From positions 1 through 29,108 of the IMG/VR virus record IMGVR_UViG_3300022591_000050: a stretch of 29,108 nt of DNA; one strand, 5' to 3'. Shown piece after piece: positions 1 to 5,292 of the stretch. This DNA comes from a virus. The notes under the pieces are model-generated. The model did no database searches. It was not told the DNA's origin and saw only the letters and a list, made by a program, of their open reading frames with translations. The position numbers and the translations under genes are program-made. Every line of letters begins with the position of its first letter. Position 1 is the first letter of the stretch.

Positions 1-11
1 GTAATCTTCAC
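1..11 (-). CDS. Start of a truncated early gene
   Basis: Only the first codons are in the window. A GTG start at position 11 reads M-K-I and then leaves the window. It follows AGGAGA with 6 nt spacing and a consensus promoter at 35-63. The ATG two bases earlier is followed at once by TGA, so GTG is the likely start. The product cannot be judged. Confidence 0.45.
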
Positions 12-34
12 ATCGCTCTCCTTACTATGTGTTA

Positions 35-63
35 ATTATAGCACGGAGAGCCCAAACTGTCAA
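35..63 (-). promoter_or_regulatory. Sigma70-type promoter, TTGACA-N17-TATAAT
   Basis: On the minus strand the -35 is at 63-58, the -10 at 40-35, and the spacer is exactly 17 bp. It drives the gene leaving the left edge. The TGA stop of the neighbouring gene (60-62) lies inside the -35 hexamer. Confidence 0.8.
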
Positions 64-245
64 GCGCCGAAGTAATGCTCCTGTGGCTTTTCTGCCACAT
101 CTTCATCAGCATCAATACCATTTGTTTCTAGCCAATCGTAGACCATCTCTACTGGGATATCCAGGGTCTTGGCTATGTTCTTCTCTGTCAACCCTTCGAT
201 GAACAGTTGCTCAATGTCGTATGCTATTTCGGATAATTTACTCAT
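60..245 (-). CDS. Small protein with a helix-turn-helix-like segment
   Basis: A protein of about 61 residues. Its centre (I-E-Q-L-F-I-E-G-L-T-E-K-N-I-A and the following 15 residues) has the pattern of a helix-turn-helix: helix, turn with a glycine, then a recognition-like helix ending M-V-Y-D-W-L-E. The tail is acidic. The start at 245 is preferred over 248 because AGGAGG lies 6 nt before it. It overlaps the stop of the gene at 238-453, so translation is probably coupled. I recognise it as a type common in T4-like aquatic phages. DNA binding is an inference. Confidence 0.75.
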   Translation of the reverse strand: MSKLSEIAYDIEQLFIEGLTEKNIAKTLDIPVEMVYDWLETNGIDADEDVAEKPQEHYFGA

Positions 246-453
246 CATAGGCCTCCTCGCCCATTTCAGTTACTCGTTCTTCTACCACACCCAAGTCAAC
301 GATGCGGGCTGTTTGATCCTCATTGCTTACACCCTGAAACGCTGTACGGAATGACTGGAACTCAGCTAGGAAGTCAAACACATCCTCGCGCTCCCAGTTA
401 TCAGGTACCTCAAGCTCTTGTGTCAATAGTGTTTCAACTCTAACTGTTTTCAT
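238..453 (-). CDS. Conserved small phage protein, function unknown
   Basis: A protein of 71 residues beginning M-K-T-V-R-V-E, rich in acidic and aromatic residues (D-V-F-D-F-L-A-E-F-Q-S-F). The start at 453 has a strong AAGGAGC site 5 nt upstream. An in-frame ATG at 510 would overlap the stop of the upstream gene as ATGA and give 90 residues, so the start is uncertain. No catalytic motif is visible. Confidence 0.7.
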   Translation of the reverse strand: MKTVRVETLLTQELEVPDNWEREDVFDFLAEFQSFRTAFQGVSNEDQTARIVDLGVVEERVTEMGEEAYDE

Positions 454-506
454 ACCAGCTCCTTGTAGTTTAGCAAGGGCCGAAGCCCTCTTTGATTGAA
501 ACCCGC

Positions 507-995
507 TCATCCTGCGCACTCTTCTGGGTTGAGCTTCTTAATAGCTGGGGCAAGCTTCTTCCAGCGTCCACCTGCTTGCTTGTAGAACCACTCGCCTGAC
601 TGATAGTCGTCTGCTTTTGAGTACTTGAAGCAGTAGTAATAGTCACTCCATGTGTAGTGATCCTCTGCTTCTTTAAGTGTAGGGAACACTTTGAACTCCA
701 CACCTGTCTCGCCTCGGTCACGAGCGTAGTAGGTAGTCATATCACCGTAGAGCTTGTCGTAAGCCTCGTCGTCCATTGGCGTTTCAAGTCGACTAAAGGC
801 GTGCTTCTCACCAATCTCAGGACGGAGCGAGCTAATGTCGCCCAGTGCAATCAAGTTGTTGACTTTAGGGCTTGCAGAGTAGTGCTTCTGCAGAATAGCG
901 CCGTTGTGCTCCAAGTAACCGTCCCAATGACAATAGACTGCGCGAACTGTCTTATTGTGTGGGTTTTGAATAGCGATCATTGAACGTGTACCCAT
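507..995 (-). CDS. Conserved phage protein beginning MGTRS
   Basis: A protein of 162 residues starting M-G-T-R-S-M-I-A-I-Q. It contains W-D-G-Y near residue 25 and an aromatic-rich C-terminal half (W-S-D-Y-Y-Y-C-F-K-Y). The MGTRS opening followed by a C-H-W-D-G-Y segment is a recurring uncharacterised family in phages. It is the first gene of its unit, with an AGGAGC ribosome site and the promoter at 1028-1056. No catalytic site can be named. Confidence 0.85.
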   Translation of the reverse strand: MGTRSMIAIQNPHNKTVRAVYCHWDGYLEHNGAILQKHYSASPKVNNLIALGDISSLRPEIGEKHAFSRLETPMDDEAYDKLYGDMTTYYARDRGETGVEFKVFPTLKEAEDHYTWSDYYYCFKYSKADDYQSGEWFYKQAGGRWKKLAPAIKKLNPEECAG

Positions 996-1027
996 TTGCT
1001 CTGCTCCTTTTGTTTAACTTAGCCTAT

Positions 1028-1056
1028 AGTATAGCACCGTTTGGGCTATGCGTCAA
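1028..1056 (-). promoter_or_regulatory. Sigma70-type promoter, TTGACG-N17-TATACT
   Basis: Minus-strand -35 at 1056-1051 and -10 at 1033-1028 with a 17-bp spacer. It serves the 507-995 gene and the genes after it. The TGA stop of the gene at 1053-1268 is inside the -35 box. Confidence 0.75.
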
Positions 1057-1268
1057 CCTATTAGCCAACAATCCCTGGCTAGCTCTGTGGTTATTGTTTC
1101 CCCACCTATGTAGCCACCTTCAAATCCGTACTTGCTTTCAAGCGTTAGGCTCATACCAGCATAGGTTTTCTTAATGTCTACAATCACACCGCTTTGTTCG
1201 ATGTCACATTTAAAGCAGACAACATCACCGATTGTAACGGTCTGCCCTTCTACAGTAGCGATTTTCAT
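1053..1268 (-). CDS. Small beta-rich protein, function unknown
   Basis: A protein of 71 residues beginning M-K-I-A-T-V-E-G-Q. The alternating hydrophobic pattern (V-T-I-G-D-V-V-C-F) suggests a small beta-barrel like those of KOW/SH3-like folds; this is an inference only. The start at 1268 overlaps the TAA of the upstream gene by one base (TAATG) and has GAGGA upstream, so it is translationally coupled to the gene at 1268-1591. An in-frame start at 1289 is less likely. Confidence 0.75.
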   Translation of the reverse strand: MKIATVEGQTVTIGDVVCFKCDIEQSGVIVDIKKTYAGMSLTLESKYGFEGGYIGGETITTELARDCWLIG

Positions 1269-1591
1269 TATGCGTCCTCGCTTTCGCACTCGCCATCAAA
1301 CTCCATAAGGCATTCAATAGCATCTGCAACGCGGCTGTGATCCGCAGAGTAGAAAGTAAACTCGCCCAATGTAGTGCGACCGTCACCCTCTTTAATGTAT
1401 TCAAAGCCACCGTAGTAGTCCAAGCGTGAGCCTGTGTATGCAACGATGCAGTCTTCGTCTACATACAACATACCGCAACGGTCATCCAAGCCCAAACGGC
1501 TAGCTGGCTCTTTACGCATACCCTGCACATGACGTGCAACCATATCGTTTACTTCGTCTAGTAGATCTAGTGCTGATGTAAAGTCTCGCAT
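1268..1591 (-). CDS. Small acidic phage protein, function unknown
   Basis: A protein of 107 residues, acidic at both ends, with a helical N-terminus (S-A-L-D-L-L-D-E-V-N-D-M-V) and an aromatic middle (Y-Y-G-G-F-E-Y). It is the first gene of a two-gene unit with the gene at 1053-1268, read from the promoter at 1621-1649 with an AGGAGCG site. I do not recognise the family. Confidence 0.8.
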   Translation of the reverse strand: MRDFTSALDLLDEVNDMVARHVQGMRKEPASRLGLDDRCGMLYVDEDCIVAYTGSRLDYYGGFEYIKEGDGRTTLGEFTFYSADHSRVADAIECLMEFDGECESEDA

Positions 1592-1620
1592 AGTTCGCTC
1601 CTTTGTTTAACTTAGCCTAT

Positions 1621-1649
1621 AGTATACTACAATTGGACCCAGCTGTCAA
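1621..1649 (-). promoter_or_regulatory. Sigma70-type promoter, TTGACA-N17-TATACT
   Basis: Minus-strand -35 at 1649-1644 and -10 at 1626-1621 with a 17-bp spacer. It drives 1268-1591 and 1053-1268. The stop codon of the gene at 1646-1870 overlaps the -35 box. Confidence 0.8.
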
Positions 1650-1870
1650 CCTAGTGTATGCAATAACCCTCCAATGCATACTAGTATTCCAGCCATGTTA
1701 ACAATCATCTGTTGTTTATTAGCCACACGCATACTCCATGTAAAGTATAGCAAGCCCCCACCCAGCCCCAGCATTAATTGTAGTACGTGCAACTCGCTAA
1801 AGTAGCTCATCACAACGTACATACCAATTAAACAAGCTGTCCCCAGCCATTGTAAAGTACTGTTAATCAT
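1646..1870 (-). CDS. Small three-helix membrane protein
   Basis: A protein of 74 residues with about three hydrophobic segments (residues 8-25, 31-46 and 55-72). The middle one ends L-L-Y-F-T-W-S and is followed by a polar loop N-K-Q-Q. The layout resembles small CBU_0592/PnuC-like membrane domains, but that is only a shape resemblance. It is the last gene of the unit that starts at 2401, coupled to its neighbour by ATGA at 1867-1870. An inner-membrane location is expected. Confidence 0.75.
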   Translation of the reverse strand: MINSTLQWLGTACLIGMYVVMSYFSELHVLQLMLGLGGGLLYFTWSMRVANKQQMIVNMAGILVCIGGLLHTLG

Positions 1871-2199
1871 TCCATACTCGCCATGCCGTTATCCTGCATA
1901 CCCTGTTCTGTAAAAAACACAGTATAGCCTAGTAGCTCACTAATAGCTTCTTCAAAGCCGCTGTCTGTGTACATACGCCAGCTGTCTTCTACTTCCGTAC
2001 CCTCTTCACCGTCTACGTCGTAGTATACGTTAATGCTTTTGTAGTCTTCAAATTCTGTAACACAAATGTCTGTTACAGTTACCTCTGTAAGTGTACAGTC
2101 CCAAATGCTGTCGCCTGCTAGCACCACTCGCTCATTGCAAGTGTAGTGCGTAGTAGTGCTGTCGTCATCGCGTGTTGTTTCTTTTAGTGTTAAAGCCAT
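1867..2199 (-). CDS. Acidic small phage protein, function unknown
   Basis: A protein of 110 residues, strongly acidic and Thr/Tyr rich, with two Cys in the first half and a helical C-terminus. It begins one base after the stop of the gene at 2201-2401 and overlaps the next start as ATGA, so it is the middle gene of a three-gene unit. No family is recognised. Confidence 0.8.
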   Translation of the reverse strand: MALTLKETTRDDDSTTTHYTCNERVVLAGDSIWDCTLTEVTVTDICVTEFEDYKSINVYYDVDGEEGTEVEDSWRMYTDSGFEEAISELLGYTVFFTEQGMQDNGMASME

Positions 2200-2200
2200 A

Positions 2201-2401
2201 TTATACTACCTCCAACGTGTCAAACTCATGTTTACTAAACACTTCCATATCGCATAGTATACACTCGTCTAGCAAGCGTACCTCACCTGTTTTAGTGTCC
2301 TCAATGTAATAGTTCATACAAGTATGTCCGTTATAGCTAGTATTTTCTCCAGCTTCATTTACGTACAATTCCTGTGCTACAACTTTAAAACGCTTTTGCA
2401 T
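2201..2401 (-). CDS. Small phage protein, function unknown
   Basis: A protein of 66 residues starting M-Q-K-R-F-K-V-V. The start at 2401 is chosen because CAGGAGCG lies directly upstream; the in-frame ATG at 2419 lacks such a site. The second half has D-T-K-T-G-E and two Cys in C-I-L-C, a possible but unproven metal site. It is the first gene of the 2401-to-1646 unit. Confidence 0.75.
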   Translation of the reverse strand: MQKRFKVVAQELYVNEAGENTSYNGHTCMNYYIEDTKTGEVRLLDECILCDMEVFSKHEFDTLEVV

Positions 2402-2431
2402 AGTTTCGCTCCTGTGCATTGTTAAAAATTA

Positions 2432-2460
2432 ATTATACTACACTTTAGCCAAAATGTCAA
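2432..2460 (-). promoter_or_regulatory. Sigma70-type promoter, TTGACA-N17-TATAAT
   Basis: Minus-strand -35 at 2460-2455 and -10 at 2437-2432, with a perfect 17-bp spacer. It drives the three-gene unit 2401-1646. The TGA stop of the gene at 2457-2642 is inside the -35 hexamer. Confidence 0.85.
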
Positions 2461-2642
2461 GCGTCTACTGTAATAACTTCAATGTCTGTTTCCACGTCCG
2501 TTAAGCCGTCTTCATGTGCATCCGCTATTAATACGTGCATAGCATCCTCTGCTAGTTCGCGTGTACTATGTGCGCTAATGTTATACATAGCGTTTTCGTC
2601 GTCACCCCAACCTCGTGCTTGTACAATGTATACTTTTTGCAT
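2457..2642 (-). CDS. Small phage protein, function unknown
   Basis: A protein of 61 residues starting M-Q-K-V-Y-I-V-Q-A-R-G-W. A beta strand is followed by a helix rich in Ala/Glu and an acidic C-terminus. It is a single-gene unit with a CAGGAGCG ribosome site and the promoter at 2672-2700. No function is assigned. Confidence 0.75.
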   Translation of the reverse strand: MQKVYIVQARGWGDDENAMYNISAHSTRELAEDAMHVLIADAHEDGLTDVETDIEVITVDA

Positions 2643-2671
2643 GTTCGCTCCTGCTTGTTAACTAAAAACAT

Positions 2672-2700
2672 AGTATAGCACAGCTAGCCCAAAATGTCAA
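2672..2700 (-). promoter_or_regulatory. Sigma70-type promoter, TTGACA-N17-TATACT
   Basis: Minus-strand -35 at 2700-2695 and -10 at 2677-2672 with a 17-bp spacer, upstream of the gene at 2457-2642. Confidence 0.8.
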
Positions 2701-2724
2701 CTAGCTGTGCAATAACCCTACACG

Positions 2725-2949
2725 TTACTCTACTATTACAATGTTGTTTGTACGCAATGTCTGTTTAGCTGTTACAATAACACGCTGTAAATCTGTGCTT
2801 AAAGTTTCAGCACACAAATCTCCGCTTACAAAGCTAGCATTGCGCTGTGTAATACTTTCGTTATCGTTTACAAATGCTACAATTAATTTGTATGTGTTAA
2901 GTTTTTTGTTAAGTTGCAATTTTGCTTTAGCTACGCACTGTGTAAACAT
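2725..2949 (-). CDS. Small basic phage protein, function unknown
   Basis: A protein of 74 residues beginning M-F-T-Q-C-V-A-K-A-K. The start at 2949 has AAAGGACT upstream. The longer frame back to 3009 runs through the promoter and is rejected. The protein is basic at its N-terminus, with beta-type alternation in V-I-V-T-A-K and N-I-V-I-V-E. It is a single-gene unit behind the promoter at 2978-3006. Family unknown. Confidence 0.7.
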   Translation of the reverse strand: MFTQCVAKAKLQLNKKLNTYKLIVAFVNDNESITQRNASFVSGDLCAETLSTDLQRVIVTAKQTLRTNNIVIVE

Positions 2950-2977
2950 GTTAGTCCTTTTGTTTGTGTATGTGCTT

Positions 2978-3006
2978 ATTATACAGCATTTTGGACTTAG
3001 CGTCAA
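2978..3006 (-). promoter_or_regulatory. Sigma70-type promoter, TTGACG-N17-TATAAT
   Basis: Minus-strand -35 at 3006-3001 and -10 at 2983-2978 with a 17-bp spacer, driving 2725-2949. A hairpin (3008-3028) sits immediately upstream. Confidence 0.8.
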
Positions 3007-3007
3007 C

Positions 3008-3028
3008 AACCCTACAGGGCGTAGGGTT
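3008..3028 (-). terminator. Perfect 8-bp hairpin after the 3036-3299 gene
   Basis: AACCCTAC and GTAGGGTT are perfect inverted arms around a 5-nt loop, just after the stop of 3036-3299 on the minus strand and just before the -35 of the next unit. There is no long T-run behind it, so termination efficiency is uncertain. It could instead insulate the next promoter. Confidence 0.5.
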
Positions 3029-3035
3029 ATTGTGT

Positions 3036-3299
3036 TTACATGCTCCAGTAGGATTCGCTAGCAGGGCTACAGTAGTAGGGTGTGTCGTAGCGTTCCTTAA
3101 ACTCACCCCCACCCATAAGGTTCTTTTTGGTTACATAGGTCTCATGGATAGCATAGCGAAAGCCCTGCGATGCCCTCCATGTGTGCTTGACTGTATGCTC
3201 CAACATAGATAGGTTGCCTGTATCATAGTCTACCTTTGAATACAGGCGCTCGCCCGCCTTAGTACGAGCATCCTTCTTATAGATCTCTACTGTATACAT
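3036..3299 (-). CDS. Small basic phage protein, function unknown
   Basis: A protein of 87 residues starting M-Y-T-V-E-I-Y-K-K-D-A-R. It is basic, with several Tyr and a final S-Y-W-S-M. The start at 3299 has AAGGAGCAGG upstream; the extension to 3422 lies inside the preceding gene in another frame. It is the second gene of a pair with 3310-3573, and a hairpin follows its stop. No function is assigned. Confidence 0.75.
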   Translation of the reverse strand: MYTVEIYKKDARTKAGERLYSKVDYDTGNLSMLEHTVKHTWRASQGFRYAIHETYVTKKNLMGGGEFKERYDTPYYCSPASESYWSM

Positions 3300-3309
3300 A
3301 CCCTGCTCC

Positions 3310-3573
3310 TTAATAAAAGTCTGCAAATACAACGTTAGGATCAATGCTGACCAATTCTGCGGCCGCACGGTTAAGGAATGCTGCCTTCTTCTGCAGAGCT
3401 GCCCCACGGATCTCACCATCACAAGTAAGGTTCTCTGGGCTCATGTCCGCATCCAAACAGCTGGCAAGTTCCTGACGATCAACAGCACTCAACAGGCTCA
3501 ATGCTGGACGGCTAAAGATCTTACGGAATGCATTCTTGTTGTCTACATACTGCTCAATAGTACTAGTGTTCAT
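3310..3573 (-). CDS. Small helical phage protein, function unknown
   Basis: A protein of 87 residues, mainly alpha-helical by pattern, with a conserved-looking centre (R-Q-E-L-A-S-C-L-D-A-D-M-S-P-E-N-L-T-C-D-G-E) followed by an Ala-rich helix. The spacing suits a short helical adaptor fold, but nothing catalytic is visible. It is the first gene of its unit, with a CAGGAGCG site and the promoter at 3602-3630. Confidence 0.8.
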   Translation of the reverse strand: MNTSTIEQYVDNKNAFRKIFSRPALSLLSAVDRQELASCLDADMSPENLTCDGEIRGAALQKKAAFLNRAAAELVSIDPNVVFADFY

Positions 3574-3601
3574 ATTCGCTCCTGTGTGTAGTTAAGTTAG
3601 T

Positions 3602-3630
3602 ATTATAGCAGACCTACCCTGGGCTGTCAA
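3602..3630 (-). promoter_or_regulatory. Sigma70-type promoter, TTGACA-N17-TATAAT
   Basis: Minus-strand -35 at 3630-3625 and -10 at 3607-3602 with a 17-bp spacer, driving 3310-3573 and 3036-3299. Confidence 0.85.
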
Positions 3631-3658
3631 CCTAGCGTAGATCTGTATACAGCGGGGC

Positions 3659-3982
3659 CTACATGTACTGATCGTTAAGTGATGGCCCAAACAACTTTAC
3701 CAGCTCACGCTCGTATGCGTAGGCTTCTGCACGCCCGCGAATCACCGTGATGACCTTGTGTTCCCAATCGGTCCAGTTGCCCGCCCGCATATAGTTGTAG
3801 ATCACCCAATCACGATCCTCATTACGAGCACGTGATACATGCTTACGCCAACGTTCCTTGACGGCCTTGTTGACTGTAGTAGAGCCCTTACGAGTCAATC
3901 CAATGTAGTCCTCACCGTTATGAGTAGCTACATAGATCACATAGTTAGAGTCCTTACGGGCTGTGCGCTTTGTTTTCATCAT
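3659..3982 (-). CDS. Stand-alone GIY-YIG endonuclease
   Basis: A protein of 107 residues that is almost entirely a GIY-YIG domain. V-I-Y (about residues 15-17) pairs with D-Y-I-G (about 25-28). An arginine-bearing helix E-R-W-R-K-H, a late glutamate in Y-E-R-E and an asparagine in S-L-N-D complete the usual catalytic set. In phages such small nucleases are homing (Seg-like) or DNA-processing enzymes; no separate DNA-binding domain is present apart from a basic N-terminus. The start lies 6 nt after the -10 box of the promoter at 3989-4017, so the mRNA is predicted to be leaderless. Confidence 0.85.
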   Translation of the reverse strand: MMKTKRTARKDSNYVIYVATHNGEDYIGLTRKGSTTVNKAVKERWRKHVSRARNEDRDWVIYNYMRAGNWTDWEHKVITVIRGRAEAYAYERELVKLFGPSLNDQYM

Positions 3983-3988
3983 GTCATA

Positions 3989-4017
3989 ATTATAGTGCCA
4001 AACGCTTCCCGTGTCAA
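3989..4017 (-). promoter_or_regulatory. Sigma70-type promoter placed for a leaderless transcript
   Basis: TTGACA (4017-4012), a 17-bp spacer and TATAAT (3994-3989) on the minus strand. Six bases later comes the ATG at 3982, the expected +1. No Shine-Dalgarno sequence can fit. Confidence 0.8.
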
Positions 4018-4040
4018 TAACCCTACAAGCACTAGGGCAT

Positions 4041-4069
4041 TTGACAGGCTAGCCCAAACCTAGTATAAT
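4041..4069 (+). promoter_or_regulatory. Orphan sigma70-type promoter, TTGACA-N17-TATAAT
   Basis: Perfect -35 and -10 hexamers with a 17-bp spacer, pointing right and diverging from the promoter at 3989-4017. No plus-strand gene starts within 700 bp, so the transcript may be non-coding or a long leader. Confidence 0.75.
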
Positions 4070-4187
4070 TAAGGGGTCGAACAGAGGGGGGTGGACGCGA
4101 CCGCTGCCTGCTATTTTGATCCAAAAAAATACCCTGGTTGACACAAGGGTTATAGATGATTTAGGTTATTTTGAAATGGTTTCTGGA
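4070..4187 (+). other. Possible untranslated RNA downstream of an orphan promoter
   Basis: The predicted RNA would start near 4076. It is G-rich (GAGGGGGGTGGACGCG) and contains GGTCG and CGACC arms around a 19-nt loop, then an A-run near 4124-4130. No credible reading frame is present on either strand. It ends tail-to-tail with the small minus-strand gene at 4188-4409 and could run antisense to it. Confidence 0.3.
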
Positions 4188-4409
4188 CTACACAGATCCC
4201 AATACATGTTCCAAATACTCACATGCTTCCTCATAAACATCAAAGATCTCATATTCACACTGTACTGAGTCCTCACTATACTTGAATATATGCAAGCGTC
4301 TATTACTCATATTCATAGTGACACTTACAGTATAGTTACGATCACGTACATATACATGAGCAATACTAACCATAGGATTGATGTTTTCCATATAGTATTT
4401 AACAGTCAT
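4188..4409 (-). CDS. Small phage protein, function unknown
   Basis: A protein of 73 residues starting M-T-V-K-Y-Y-M-E. It shows alternating beta-type residues (H-V-Y-V-R-D-R-N-Y-T-V-S-V-T) and then an acidic helix with Y-E-E-A-C-E-Y-L-E. The frame is open back to 4679, but that upstream part crosses a perfect inverted repeat and tandem repeats and reads as low-complexity Ser/Thr/Pro/Tyr, so I place the start at 4409. No good ribosome site is visible, which keeps confidence moderate. Confidence 0.5.
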   Translation of the reverse strand: MTVKYYMENINPMVSIAHVYVRDRNYTVSVTMNMSNRRLHIFKYSEDSVQCEYEIFDVYEEACEYLEHVLGSV

Positions 4410-4459
4410 CGAGTATATACAGGCGGTTAGGCTACTTGGTACTGTACTGTATAGTGAGG

Positions 4460-4511
4460 GGGGTGATCTATCTTGTGGCATTGTGTAATATTGTGTGAAA
4501 TAGATCACCCC
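4460..4511. repeat. Perfect 12-bp inverted repeat with TTGTG-rich loop
   Basis: GGGGTGATCTAT (4460-4471) and ATAGATCACCCC (4500-4511) are exact inverted copies around a 28-nt loop carrying three TTGTG words. Such arms suit a protein operator, a replication-origin hairpin or an RNA stem. It lies in the gene-poor junction. Confidence 0.75.
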
Positions 4512-4552
4512 ACCTTGCTTATACGGTTCATACGCGGGGCCAATGTGGCTAA

Positions 4553-4589
4553 AAAGTGTAGAAAAGTGTGGCAAAGTGCAATAAAGTGT
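4553..4589 (+). repeat. Four AAAGTG(T/C) repeats at exactly 10-bp intervals
   Basis: AAAGTGT starts at 4553, 4563 and 4583, and AAAGTGC at 4573. A 10-bp period places every copy on nearly the same face of the helix, as in iteron or activator-binding arrays. The last copy touches the -35 of a plus-strand promoter (4588-4616). Confidence 0.75.
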
Positions 4590-4616
4590 GACAGAATCTA
4601 GATAATAAGTCATAAT
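4588..4616 (+). promoter_or_regulatory. Weak promoter abutting the 10-bp repeat array
   Basis: GTGACA (4588-4593), a 17-bp spacer and CATAAT (4611-4616). The hexamers are one base off consensus each. The adjacent phased repeats suggest activator control. The transcript would lead towards the gene at 4799. Confidence 0.5.
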
Positions 4617-4760
4617 CAAGGGTGGGGCCATGGTTCTATAGGGTGTAGAAACGGTTCGGCTCGTGGTCGAGACAGGCATAGTTTAAATGAATACTCAGTA
4701 TAGCCACTAGTCAAACCCTTAACAGCGGGGCCTACTGTGTAAATACAGTTGTTATACTAC

Positions 4761-4785
4761 AAGAGGAAGCGCAAGCTTCTTCCTA
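4761..4785 (+). promoter_or_regulatory. Leader hairpin with GCAA loop before 4799 gene
   Basis: GAAGC and GCTTC form a stem closed by a GCAA (GNRA-type) tetraloop, extended outward by GG/CC pairing with a one-base bulge. It lies 10-15 nt before the GGGAGCG ribosome site of the 4799 gene and could stabilise or gate the mRNA. Confidence 0.4.
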
Positions 4786-4798
4786 CGGGAGCGAACCT

Positions 4799-4999
4799 AT
4801 GTATATACGTTGCTATAAGTCACGAGCTGACTCAGCAGTAAAAGAACAATTATGGAATCTAATCAAACAGGGCGAGCAAGGCTGGCATGCTGATCATATA
4901 GCTTATGCACTATTCTGGATGCCCGAACGACTAGCCACACTAGCGTTTTTAATTGATTCCGGTCTAGAACCCTACCCAAAAGAAGACTATATTGTATAA
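4799..4999 (+). CDS. Small helical phage protein, function unknown
   Basis: A protein of 66 residues starting M-Y-I-R-C-Y-K-S-R. It is mostly helical, with W-N-L-I-K-Q-G-E-Q-G-W-H-A-D-H-I-A-Y-A-L-F-W-M as its most distinctive part. A GGGAGCG site precedes the ATG, with a structured leader upstream. It is one of the few genes in the junction region. No family can be named. Confidence 0.65.
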   Translation: MYIRCYKSRADSAVKEQLWNLIKQGEQGWHADHIAYALFWMPERLATLAFLIDSGLEPYPKEDYIV

Positions 5000-5034
5000 C
5001 GTGCGATCACGTACAGCGGGGCCATACATATACA

Positions 5035-5142
5035 CTATACTGCACTATGTATAGCACGTATGATTATATATTCTACTGTGCCCAATACTACTAGTGCTAG
5101 ATATACTTTGACTATAAGCCAATGTTCTTTATTCATCTTCAT
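5035..5142 (-). CDS. Tiny single-helix membrane protein
   Basis: A protein of 35 residues starting M-K-M-N-K-E-H-W. A basic/polar N-terminus is followed by one hydrophobic segment (L-I-V-K-V-Y-L-A-L-V-V-L-G-T-V) and a short polar tail. The start lies 5 nt after TATATA of a TTGAGC-N17-TATATA promoter (5148-5176), the same leaderless geometry as other genes here. Expected in the inner membrane. Support is compositional plus promoter position only. Confidence 0.4.
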   Translation of the reverse strand: MKMNKEHWLIVKVYLALVVLGTVEYIIIRAIHSAV

Positions 5143-5147
5143 ATGCT

Positions 5148-5176
5148 TATATAGCGTAGTCTTTAGAGACGCTCAA
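5148..5176 (-). promoter_or_regulatory. Sigma70-type promoter, TTGAGC-N17-TATATA
   Basis: Minus-strand -35 at 5176-5171 and -10 at 5153-5148 with a 17-bp spacer. The ATG of the tiny membrane gene begins 5 nt later. It diverges from the promoter at 5182-5210. Confidence 0.5.
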
Positions 5177-5181
5177 ACTCA

Positions 5182-5210
5182 TTGACTTGACGCTCGTGCT
5201 ACTGTATAGT
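5182..5210 (+). promoter_or_regulatory. Sigma70-type promoter, TTGACT-N17-TATAGT
   Basis: The -35 is at 5182-5187 and the -10 at 5205-5210 with a 17-bp spacer. A second, overlapping TTGACG lies at 5187. The predicted start site falls within the palindrome at 5215-5228. It likely drives the small-gene run 5293-5729. Confidence 0.6.
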
Positions 5211-5214
5211 ATTG

Positions 5215-5228
5215 TGTGTATATACACA
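5215..5228. promoter_or_regulatory. 14-bp perfect palindrome at a predicted start site
   Basis: TGTGTATATACACA is its own reverse complement and covers the expected +1 of the 5182-5210 promoter. This position suits a repressor operator. Confidence 0.5.
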
Positions 5229-5292
5229 TATCCAGTACGGTTCCTTATATGGACTAACCAATGCGGCTTATTGTATATAAGGATAGATTATT

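Noticed and set aside
4553-4589. CRISPR array
   Set aside because: The repeats are 7 bp with 3-bp gaps; there are no spacers, no long repeat and no cas genes.
4410-4679. Upstream half of the long minus-strand frame 4188-4679
   Set aside because: It reads as Ser/Thr/Tyr/Pro-rich low-complexity protein, passes through the 12-bp inverted repeat and the 10-bp tandem repeats, and has no ribosome site. Only the part from 4409 looks coding.
4620-4680. tRNA-like GGTTCG near 4650 and GTTCGAAC near 6832
   Set aside because: No acceptor stem, anticodon arm or CCA-adjacent pairing can be built around either string; I find no tRNA in the window.
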